From positions 1-8,351 of the forward strand of contig PWQB01000173.1 in NCBI GenBank assembly GCA_003556955.1: 8,351 nt of DNA. Reading direction: 5' to 3'. The stretch comes from Nostocaceae cyanobacterium CSSed10_463m (GTDB lineage: Bacteria > Cyanobacteriota > Cyanobacteriia > Cyanobacteriales > Nostocaceae). Positions within the stretch are counted from its first letter, which is position 1, and each line of letters begins with the position of its first letter. The notes under the pieces were generated by a model. The model was given only the letters and a program-made list of their open reading frames with translations, searched no databases and was not told the origin of the DNA. The translations under genes were made by a program, and so were the position numbers. Below are positions 1 through 6,388 of this stretch, one piece after another.

Positions 1-29
1 AAAATTCAGTATGCTGTTACTAATTTTTT

Positions 30-53
30 CCTGTTCCCTGTTCCCTGTTCCCT
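30..53. repeat. Short tandem heptamer repeat (STRR), unit CCTGTTC
   Basis: Three complete heptamers CCTGTTC lie head to tail at 30-36, 37-43 and 44-50, followed by a partial CCT. Runs of this kind are the STRR class of repeats common between genes in heterocyst-forming cyanobacteria. It lies about 130 bases beyond the 3' end of the ABC gene. No function can be read from the sequence. Confidence 0.85.
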
Positions 54-185
54 ACCTCTACGAGTAATTTCAGTTATTGCCAGTTCTTTCTGAATACCAT
101 TATTGATGTAATTGAAAAAATTAGAGAAGTTGAGTTTGTAGAGTACGTTACGAAATTTATCCGGAAAAAATCACAAGTCTTGAGA

Positions 186-3100
186 TTACAGTTGTAATTG
201 CTGTTGGACTAAATGGTGATAAAACCCAGCTTTTGCTATCAATTCCTGGTGAGTACCTTGTTCAATCAGCATACCTTTGTCTAGGACAAGTATGCAGTCG
301 GCGTGAAGCACACTAGATAGACGCTGAGAAATAATCAAGGTGGTAATATGTGGGCGCATTTGGACTAAGTTCTGCTGAAAGCGTCGTTCTGACTCTGCAT
401 CTAGGGCGCTGGTTGCTTCATCTAAAATTAAAATAGCTGGGTTCCTAATCAAGGCGCGGGCGATCGCAATTTTTTGTTTTTGTGCAGCACAAAGGATGAC
501 ACCTGTTTCTCCGACTGGAGTATTGTACCCCAGAGGTAATGCTTCAATAAAGTTGTGTGCCTCTGCTAACTGGGCGGCGGCGATCGCCTGTTCTGGACTA
601 AACTCGGAACTGTAAACAGTAATATTTTCTAAAATGGTTCCAGAAAACAGAAAGCATTCTTGGGGGACAAAACCCAATTGAATCCGTAACGTTTTGGGCG
701 AAACCAGGGAAATATTTTGGCCATCAATCAAAATCTGTCCGCTATTGGGACGATATAAACCAGCCAGCAACTTGACTAAAGTGCTTTTACCAGCACCACT
801 TTCACCAATAATGCCAATAATTTGCTGTGGTTTCACCTCAAAGCAGATATTTTGTAAAATCTCCCTATCTTCACCAGGGTTGTAAGCAAAGGAAACATGA
901 TCAAAATGCACTTCTCCCCGAATGGGATGCATAGCTGAAAGTGAGGTTTGAGAATTTTCTTCTGGTTGGTAGGCTAAAATATCTTCTAACCTCTCTACAG
1001 CTTGCTGTACCTCTGGGAAATCATCACCCAATTTGATCAAGGCTGAAACTGCGATCGCAATATTACTAACAAGCAGATTAAAAGCCACAAATTTACCCAG
1101 TGACATCTGTTGACTAATCACCAGGTTTAACCCAAACCACAAAATAGCGGTACTAACCAGATGATTCATCCCATTTCTAATTAGTTGTAAGTTACTCGCC
1201 AACTTCCGCCCGTACAACCGCACCTTCAGCATTTTCTGAAAACGCTGTTCCCAATGTGTATGCACTGCATATTCAGCGACTGCGCTTTTAACTGTGACAA
1301 TACCAGCAATCATTTCTCTGATTGCAGAGTTTTTTCCTATTGATGCTGGAAAAGTTTCCTGGGAGGCTTTTTTGAGGAAAGGATGAGCAACTATACTAAT
1401 AATTACCATCAAGAATATCCACAGCAACACCACAAGAGTGAGTTTCCAGCTGTAATAAGCCATTAATCCAAAATAAATTACCACCATTAAGGTGTCTACA
1501 GTGCCACTAACAGCTTGACGAGTCAGAGACAATTGAATTTTGCGATTTTCCTGAATCCGATGAATAATATTTTCAACTTGACGCGATGCAAAAAACTGTA
1601 ACGGTAACTGCAACGTATGGTTAATGAATCGACCAATCAAGTTAATATCAATGCGGTTAGCAATATATTCTAAAAGATATTGACGCTGTGCGGTTAAGAC
1701 AGTGCGCCAAATACCTAAGCCCAGGAAACTGATCACAAAAATATTTAAGGTATCAAACTCTTTCAGTGGTATTACTTGGTCAATTACCACCTGGGTAAAT
1801 AGGGGAGTCGCCAGTCCAATTACTTGTACCAACATTGAGGCGATAATTATTTGACCAAGTAATTTTCGGTAATGCCGCAATGTATACCAATAACGATTCA
1901 GAGAAGCTTTGTGACTCTGGAGGGTATGAAAACTTTTAGTCGGGTTTAAAAGTAAAGCATATCCTGTAGAATTATCTGTAAATTCTGCTAGTGACAGCCA
2001 CCGCTTCCCAATGGCGGGATCAGAAATCAATAGAGAGTTTTCTTGAACTTCCCAAACTACAACATAATGAATTTCTTGCCACTCGGCGATCCAAGGATTG
2101 GTATAAGTATCTAAGTTATCCCAGTTAATCCGCACTGCTAACACATCGTATCCTAAGTTATCGGCGGATGCGGCTAAACCGTGGAAAGACGCACCCATAC
2201 TTTCTACTTGCGCTAACTGTCGCACGGTGTAGAGTCCTAATTTTTTACCCCAATGTTGGCTAATCATTGTTAAACAAGCTACACCACTATCTGATGCACT
2301 TGGTTGTGGAATAAACGGATAATTATTGCCTAACTTAGTTGTGGATGGTGGCTGATATTCTTCTGGCGAAACATCAATTTTTGTGACTTCGGATACAGCT
2401 GGATCAGCCTGTAGCAGTTTCATACTTTGGGGAACAGGAAGGGGGAGTTGGGTGGCTGCTTCTGCTGCCGGCTTTTCTGCTACTATTGCTGTGAGCGATT
2501 CCCAATCTGCCATTGATAGGTAGTAAACTAACAAGTCTGTTTGGGCAATACCATCTTGAAATGTCACATCAGGATATACCCAGCTATCTCCTATCTGGAG
2601 TGAGTTGTCAATTTGTCCCCCTGCTAACCAAAAGCGTCCCTGTGCTGGTGTAGTTGCTTCTAGTAAGGATGAACCAGCAGTAATCTTGATGGCGATTAGG
2701 TAGTATAGTAATTCTTCTGGGGTGGCATGAGTTAGCGATCGCCACTTAGTATATGTATGAAAAAATATTAATGCTTGCTGCCGATAAGTTAACAGCTGTA
2801 AGTCACTTTCTAAATTAGGTATAGAGTGTAACCATTGTTTCAGGTCAGAAATAGCGATTTGCGCCACACAGCCAGCACTAGCGGCGATCGCCCGATATGG
2901 TAAACTTTGATGACAAAATAAATGCTCACCACCAAAAGTTTGCGCTGCTAAGAGTAATTGTGTCGAAACTTCCCGCCCCAGAGTGGTATCAAATCCCCAC
3001 AAGCGCACTTGTCCCTGACAGATTAAATACAGGAAGTTGCTAGTATCGTCAGTGTCTCCATTCAGATCCTCACCTGCTTGAAATTCTCGAATTACCCAAG

Positions 3101-3209
3101 ATTGGCTAAAGTCTTCTCCTAGACTTTTATCTCCTGCGACTATCTGTAACAGTTGCAGAATAGACGCATCTGGAGTAGGAGATTGTTGATTGCTGGTATT
3201 TTTTTTCAT
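186..3209 (-). CDS. Cyclic-nucleotide-binding-like / peptidase C39-like / ABC exporter fusion protein with degenerate catalytic motifs
   Basis: This is a type I exporter half-transporter of about 1,007 residues, expected in the inner membrane. Residues 16-150 resemble a cyclic-nucleotide-binding domain: the phosphate-cassette signature is present as GE (94-95) and R106-A107. Residues 297-423 are C39-like, with the oxyanion Gln302, His381 and Asp397 kept, but the DCG motif reads DSG, so the catalytic Cys is Ser308. About six membrane helices fall between 450 and 730. The ATPase has Walker A GESGAGKST (802-810), the Q-loop Gln850 and Walker B ending Asp930-Glu931. Its signature is LCAAQ (906-910) instead of LSGGQ, and the H-loop His is Gln962. 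The ATG at 3209 is preferred; the longer frame to 3278 would need a TTG lying inside a tandem repeat. In the family, C39 exporters cleave double-glycine leaders and secrete peptides; here both activities look impaired. HetC of Anabaena is an exporter-like protein of similar size and type, but no hetP is adjacent, so I do not assign that name. Substrate unknown. Confidence 0.92.
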   Translation of the reverse strand: MKKNTSNQQSPTPDASILQLLQIVAGDKSLGEDFSQSWVIREFQAGEDLNGDTDDTSNFLYLICQGQVRLWGFDTTLGREVSTQLLLAAQTFGGEHLFCHQSLPYRAIAASAGCVAQIAISDLKQWLHSIPNLESDLQLLTYRQQALIFFHTYTKWRSLTHATPEELLYYLIAIKITAGSSLLEATTPAQGRFWLAGGQIDNSLQIGDSWVYPDVTFQDGIAQTDLLVYYLSMADWESLTAIVAEKPAAEAATQLPLPVPQSMKLLQADPAVSEVTKIDVSPEEYQPPSTTKLGNNYPFIPQPSASDSGVACLTMISQHWGKKLGLYTVRQLAQVESMGASFHGLAASADNLGYDVLAVRINWDNLDTYTNPWIAEWQEIHYVVVWEVQENSLLISDPAIGKRWLSLAEFTDNSTGYALLLNPTKSFHTLQSHKASLNRYWYTLRHYRKLLGQIIIASMLVQVIGLATPLFTQVVIDQVIPLKEFDTLNIFVISFLGLGIWRTVLTAQRQYLLEYIANRIDINLIGRFINHTLQLPLQFFASRQVENIIHRIQENRKIQLSLTRQAVSGTVDTLMVVIYFGLMAYYSWKLTLVVLLWIFLMVIISIVAHPFLKKASQETFPASIGKNSAIREMIAGIVTVKSAVAEYAVHTHWEQRFQKMLKVRLYGRKLASNLQLIRNGMNHLVSTAILWFGLNLVISQQMSLGKFVAFNLLVSNIAIAVSALIKLGDDFPEVQQAVERLEDILAYQPEENSQTSLSAMHPIRGEVHFDHVSFAYNPGEDREILQNICFEVKPQQIIGIIGESGAGKSTLVKLLAGLYRPNSGQILIDGQNISLVSPKTLRIQLGFVPQECFLFSGTILENITVYSSEFSPEQAIAAAQLAEAHNFIEALPLGYNTPVGETGVILCAAQKQKIAIARALIRNPAILILDEATSALDAESERRFQQNLVQMRPHITTLIISQRLSSVLHADCILVLDKGMLIEQGTHQELIAKAGFYHHLVQQQLQL

Positions 3210-3210
3210 A

Positions 3211-3217
3211 TCTCCCC
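3211..3217 (-). promoter_or_regulatory. Ribosome binding site supporting the 3209 start of the ABC gene
   Basis: Read on the minus strand, GGGGAGA ends one base before the ATG at 3209. The GGAG core is only two bases from the ATG, which is shorter than usual. It is nevertheless the only purine-rich match near an ATG in this frame, and it supports this start over the upstream TTG at 3278. Confidence 0.5.
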
Positions 3218-3225
3218 GAACTAGG

Positions 3226-3250
3226 AATGACAAAGAGGACACAAAGAAAC
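3226..3250 (+). repeat. Degenerate copy of the dispersed CACAGAGG-type repeat
   Basis: The AG-rich stretch around 3231-3250 shares the 9-mer AGAGGACAC (3234-3242), and a similar AG/CA pattern around it, with the repeat that lies inside the GH116 gene at 4321-4350, in the opposite orientation there. This looks like the dispersed repeat often seen in Nostoc-type genomes. It falls in the 5' flank of the ABC gene. A false N-terminal extension of that gene would translate through it. Confidence 0.45.
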
Positions 3251-3273
3251 AAATAAGCGCCCCAGGAGGGGAA

Positions 3274-3294
3274 GTCAAAAGTCAAAAGTCAAAA
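3274..3294. repeat. Short tandem heptamer repeat (STRR), unit GTCAAAA
   Basis: Three perfect copies of GTCAAAA lie at 3274-3280, 3281-3287 and 3288-3294, followed by GT. This is one of the best-known STRR units of Nostoc-type genomes. It lies about 65 bases upstream of the ABC gene start, so it is probably within or near that gene's leader or promoter region. Confidence 0.85.
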
Positions 3295-3489
3295 GTATTA
3301 AATCCCCTCGCAACGAATGAAACAAATACATTTTTCTTGTTTGGCTCAAAGCCTGACTATATCAAGGTTATAAAATGTTGTTATTAATCACTAAATTTAT
3401 AGAATTTCATTTTTTTAGGCTTTGTTTACACAATAATGATCAAAATTAGAATTTGCTTACAGAACCTGATAAAAACCCCGATACTATGA

Positions 3490-3528
3490 ACATCAGACTT
3501 TTCACCAGATGCTGTTGCATTCTGATGT
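3490..3528. repeat. Inverted repeat with nested inner hairpin
   Basis: ACATCAGA (3490-3497) and TCTGATGT (3521-3528) form a perfect 8-bp inverted repeat. Between them an imperfect inner hairpin CAGATGC-TGTT-GCATTCTG competes for the same right arm. RNA from either strand could fold here in two alternative ways. No T-run follows on either strand, so it does not look like an intrinsic terminator. Confidence 0.5.
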
Positions 3529-3783
3529 CAAATCATATCTAATAGAAAGTTTACTAATTTTTTGGGTGAATAAAATTAGCAACCTTGGTATTTTGGTAAG
3601 AAGCAGTTTTACTTCGTAAGTATGGGAAAACTTTTTTTAACCCTAGTTATATGTTCCTGTGGTTCATGAAACACCCGGAAAATAAAACCAAAAATTGGTG
3701 ATACTTAGTTTTTTGACTGGGGACACAATTCCAATCAAAAGCTGCATAGTAAAACATCTGTATAGAGTTTTATGTACTTTTAG

Positions 3784-6198
3784 TTACATTTTACCATCGA
3801 TAACCAGATAGATTGCCCAAATAGCCATCGCCCGCAGATAAGTACTAGCACGGAAAGTCCCAGAGGCGGTAATCGCTTCCGGTGTGCGGAACTGTAAACC
3901 ATTGTGGTAAATTTGCTGCACCACAGCCTCTGTCAACTTCAAAGCTTGATCCTGCATCCCCATTTGGACGAGAAAAGCCGCCAGTCCAAAGTTAATCCCC
4001 GTCCAGACTTCCAACGGATGGGTAGCATTGGGGTTTTCTGGGGAACCATCAGGACGCACACCGTTAGCCGCCCCAAATTCACCGTTACAGAACTTAACAA
4101 AGCAAGCATCATAAACAGTTTCTAAAGCAGACAAGGCGCGATCGCTTGGTACAATATCCGGCAATCCCAATAACCGCGCATAAAATTGCCCACACAATTG
4201 ATCCGCCATTACCACATCAGAACCACTCTCACTATCCAAGCGGAAATACTGACCATTCCAAAGCTTTTCCTGATAAACAGGAAGCGACTGCGCCAACCAA
4301 ACCCGATACCTGTTTCCTAACTCCTCCGTGTCCTCTGCGCCTCTGTGGTTCGTTAATAAAATATCACTAATAGCGATCGCCGCTTCTAAAGCCGCCAACC
4401 ACAAACCCCCACAATAAGCACTCACACCCTGCAAACGCCAATCATCAAAAGTTTGGTCAGGTGCGCCAGAGTTCTCCGGAATCCCATCACCATCTAAATC
4501 AAAGGTTTTCAGATAATCGAGAGTCTGCACAATTCCCGCCCAACAATCTGCTAAAAACTGGACATCATCAGCACCAGTTAGCAGAAAATCCCGGTATACC
4601 TGCAAGACAAAATCGCTACCCAAATCCTTCCACAAATTGCAGTCTTGATAACAGGTATAATTTGTTTTTTGCCAAACGTGTTCATTCGGTGCGCCTAAAT
4701 CGTGAGGTGTTGCACCTGCGACTTTACGGGCTGCGGTGGTTGTCTCTGCGCCGATGGTGTAATAGTATCCAATTACACGCTGATGGTCGTCACTATGGGG
4801 AATTGCCCTAGCAAATGCCCGCATCACTGATTTTTCGAGTTCGGGAAACAGATGTAATAAACCAAAGGAACCATACAGACGCACATCCAGACTTTCGTAC
4901 CAACGATAATCTAAACATTCCAGGACAGCAAATTGTCCAATGGGGTCAAGTTCTGAGGCTGCACTCCAGAGAGTTCCACCGCTTGTGAGGTCATATAGCT
5001 CATTAAATAGAGCCATTTTAAACCAGTCAGGTAAATCTTCTCTATCAATAATCGGCTGTTGCCAATTTTCTATGTTTTTATACCAAGTTTGATATTGTGA
5101 CAAAGCAGTAGAGGCGATCGCCCAAGCATGATGACTATCGCGCCCAAAAAAGTCTGTATATCTGCGGTAATAATTAATTCCGGCGGCAAATTCTGTTACC
5201 GGACAATCCCAAGATAAGACAAAAGGAATGGCTAAAGTTTCCCCTGGTTGGAGAGTGAAACGCAGGGCGATCGCCGCCCCAATTTGTGTATTTTCTGACG
5301 CAGGAGTGGCATCTTGATAATTAGTTAAAGAACCATCAGCAGCAAAGCTTTGCCATATATCTGCCCCCGTTCCCGCAGGATGCCAACAAGTATGATAAAA
5401 TACCTCTACCTGGGGATGTTTAATCGTGGCAATACACCAACTACCATCACCTTCTGCCACTGACTGATCACTACTAAGTCGGCTAAAAAAACAACTAAAG
5501 TGTTCTGTATTTTCTGTGATTAAATTGTAATTATCTTGACTATCGCCTAAACGTGGCTGATATTCATAAACCGGACTACCATCATCCCGTATCCGCACGT
5601 CTGGAGACTTGAGCGCATTAGTAAACCAGCCCACCATATTTTGCCAAGTCAGCATAATACTCAGCGTAATAGGTGCATTTGTGGGGTTATGAGCCTTCCA
5701 GTTAAACACCGCCACCGGATAGCTAGATTCTTGATAATTCTCTGCCCAAATTGGGGAAAACTGCTCACAAGTTAACTGTGCTTTGAATACATTTTCGTAG
5801 ACAAACCAGCTACGCGGATATAGAGCGTGATAAGTTCCTGTTGACTGTGTAGCCGTAGATGCTGGATACCATTTCCAAGCTGCAAGACTATTATTTTCCG
5901 GCGGTTCAGTAGCCAAAGCATAAGCTTGACTAGAAGTACCATCAGATTCAAACACACTAAATTGACAAGCGGGGATATTTTGAAAAGTATGTTCACCACC
6001 GTCAATGTGCCACAGGTTAAAATCTCCTCGTGAAGAACGACCGACACAACCCGCACCAAAGCCACCCAAAGGCATACCGTGCCAAGGGCCATCATCAATA
6101 TTACTAGCATAGCGAACAGTATAGGGCTTGTCCCAGCCTAAACCGATGGGACGACTCCAAGTGCAAGAGGGAATTACGGTCGAGCGCAGTTTTGTCAT
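3784..6198 (-). CDS. GH116 family beta-glucosidase (GBA2-like, non-lysosomal glucosylceramidase type)
   Basis: An 804-residue retaining glycoside hydrolase, expected in the cytoplasm because no signal peptide or membrane helix is seen. The N-terminal GH116 beta-sandwich domain (about 15-350) contains GMPLGGFGAG (41-50). The C-terminal (alpha/alpha)6 catalytic barrel (about 385-800) contains FNELYDL, whose Glu400 matches the family nucleophile, and PDQTFDDW, whose Asp585 matches the acid/base. By spacing, His499, Asp500, Thr583, Glu774, Arg783 and Arg789 match the glucose-binding residues I recall for the Thermoanaerobacterium enzyme TxGH116 (His507, Asp508, Thr591, Glu777, Arg786, Arg792), so the site looks complete. 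Human GBA2 hydrolyses glucosylceramide and bile acid glucosides; the cyanobacterial substrate is unknown, with a glucolipid or other glucoside possible. Residues 617-626 (NHRGAEDTEE) are translated from a dispersed repeat inserted in frame. The start has only a weak AGG upstream but fits the conserved N-terminus. It follows rpiA by 190 bases on the same strand. Confidence 0.93.
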   Translation of the reverse strand: MTKLRSTVIPSCTWSRPIGLGWDKPYTVRYASNIDDGPWHGMPLGGFGAGCVGRSSRGDFNLWHIDGGEHTFQNIPACQFSVFESDGTSSQAYALATEPPENNSLAAWKWYPASTATQSTGTYHALYPRSWFVYENVFKAQLTCEQFSPIWAENYQESSYPVAVFNWKAHNPTNAPITLSIMLTWQNMVGWFTNALKSPDVRIRDDGSPVYEYQPRLGDSQDNYNLITENTEHFSCFFSRLSSDQSVAEGDGSWCIATIKHPQVEVFYHTCWHPAGTGADIWQSFAADGSLTNYQDATPASENTQIGAAIALRFTLQPGETLAIPFVLSWDCPVTEFAAGINYYRRYTDFFGRDSHHAWAIASTALSQYQTWYKNIENWQQPIIDREDLPDWFKMALFNELYDLTSGGTLWSAASELDPIGQFAVLECLDYRWYESLDVRLYGSFGLLHLFPELEKSVMRAFARAIPHSDDHQRVIGYYYTIGAETTTAARKVAGATPHDLGAPNEHVWQKTNYTCYQDCNLWKDLGSDFVLQVYRDFLLTGADDVQFLADCWAGIVQTLDYLKTFDLDGDGIPENSGAPDQTFDDWRLQGVSAYCGGLWLAALEAAIAISDILLTNHRGAEDTEELGNRYRVWLAQSLPVYQEKLWNGQYFRLDSESGSDVVMADQLCGQFYARLLGLPDIVPSDRALSALETVYDACFVKFCNGEFGAANGVRPDGSPENPNATHPLEVWTGINFGLAAFLVQMGMQDQALKLTEAVVQQIYHNGLQFRTPEAITASGTFRASTYLRAMAIWAIYLVIDGKM
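4321..4350 (-). repeat. Dispersed cyanobacterial repeat inserted in frame within the GH116 gene
   Basis: On the minus strand this 30-base stretch is an AG/CA-rich repeat containing CACAGAGG and AGAGGACAC, and it is translated as NHRGAEDTEE (residues 617-626). It resembles the repeat that recurs between genes, and sometimes inside proteins, in Nostoc-type genomes; a diverged copy lies at 3226-3250. It falls in a poorly conserved loop of the catalytic barrel between the CGGLWLAA and LWNG motifs. The spacing between those motifs is several residues longer than I recall for human GBA2. Confidence 0.7.
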
Positions 6199-6301
6199 CG
6201 CCTGATTGTACAGTGTGGGTGTAAATGCAGTTACGTTTAAAATGAAGTATGGAAGAAATTTTACTGAAAGATGTGAGACAAGTATTGACCAAATGCCCAG
6301 T

Positions 6302-6359
6302 AGGGGCGGGTTGACAGATATGATTCCACATCAGCCAGAATATTACTAAACCCGCCCCT
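6302..6359. repeat. Inverted-repeat element with 11-bp GC-rich arms
   Basis: AGGGGCGGGTT (6302-6312) and AACCCGCCCCT (6349-6359) are perfect inverted arms around a 36-base centre. The GC-rich arms stand out against the AT-rich surroundings. Arms of this type, GTAGGGGCGGGTT-like, recur in intergenic regions of Nostoc-type genomes, so this may be a small non-autonomous repeat. It lies in the gap between rpiA and the GH116 gene. The long loop and missing T-run argue against an intrinsic terminator for rpiA, although transcripts could still fold here. Confidence 0.7.
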
Positions 6360-6362
6360 CTT

Positions 6363-6383
6363 CCCCAGTCCCCACTCCCCAGT
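6363..6383. repeat. Short tandem heptamer repeat (STRR), unit CCCCAGT
   Basis: Three heptamers lie in tandem: CCCCAGT (6363-6369), CCCCACT (6370-6376, one mismatch) and CCCCAGT (6377-6383). The array starts four bases after the inverted-repeat element and ends six bases before the rpiA stop codon, so together they fill most of the gap next to rpiA. Confidence 0.8.
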
Positions 6384-6388
6384 CATTC

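Larger units (their letters stand above)
3210..3783. other. Gene-free AT-rich intergenic region between the GH116 gene and the ABC gene
   Basis: I see no convincing coding frame or RNA gene in these 574 bases. The region must hold the 3' end of the GH116 transcript and the promoter of the ABC gene, both on the minus strand. Recognisable content is a dispersed repeat copy (3226-3250), the GTCAAAA repeat (3274-3294) and an inverted repeat (3490-3528). A TATAGT hexamer on the minus strand (3361-3356) could be a -10 box for the ABC gene, but no good -35 sits upstream of it. No T-run hairpin typical of an intrinsic terminator is obvious. Confidence 0.6.

Noticed and set aside
185..198. ATTAC-AGTT-GTAAT hairpin at the ABC stop codon as a terminator
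   Set aside because: The stem is only five AT-rich pairs, overlaps the stop codon and has no adjacent T-run; it is too weak to support.
186..3209. Assigning the ABC gene as hetC
   Set aside because: The overall exporter type and size fit, but no hetP-like gene is adjacent and I cannot compare sequences here, so the symbol is left empty.
3210..3278. N-terminal extension of the ABC protein by 23 residues from 3278
   Set aside because: The codon at 3278-3276 is TTG, lies within the GTCAAAA tandem repeat, and the extension is translated through a dispersed repeat. The ATG at 3209 has a purine-rich site just upstream.
3299..3324. Sequence resembling the end of a CRISPR repeat (CGCAACGAATGAAAC)
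   Set aside because: Only one copy is present, with no second repeat at spacer distance and no cas gene in the window.
17..3563. Shared 13-mer TTACTAATTTTTT at 17-29 and 3551-3563
   Set aside because: An AT-rich 13-mer occurring twice in 8.3 kb is within chance expectation, and the flanks do not match.
3594..3616. NtcA-like site (GTA...TAC) in the gene-free region
   Set aside because: The spacing between GTA and TAC is eleven bases, not the required eight.
4461..4811. 116-residue open frame on the plus strand
   Set aside because: It lies wholly antisense to the GH116 catalytic domain, whose frame is strongly conserved; the translation has no recognisable domain. Other plus-strand frames at 694-885, 3904-4125, 4146-4370 and 6453-6752 are shadows for the same reason.
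5772..6331. Minus-strand open frames overlapping the start of the GH116 gene
   Set aside because: They are alternate frames of the N-terminal domain and its leader; GMPLGGFGAG and surrounding family motifs fix the real frame.
6302..6359. Intrinsic terminator for rpiA
   Set aside because: The loop is 36 bases and no T-run follows the stem on the minus strand, so the inverted repeat is better described as a repeat element.
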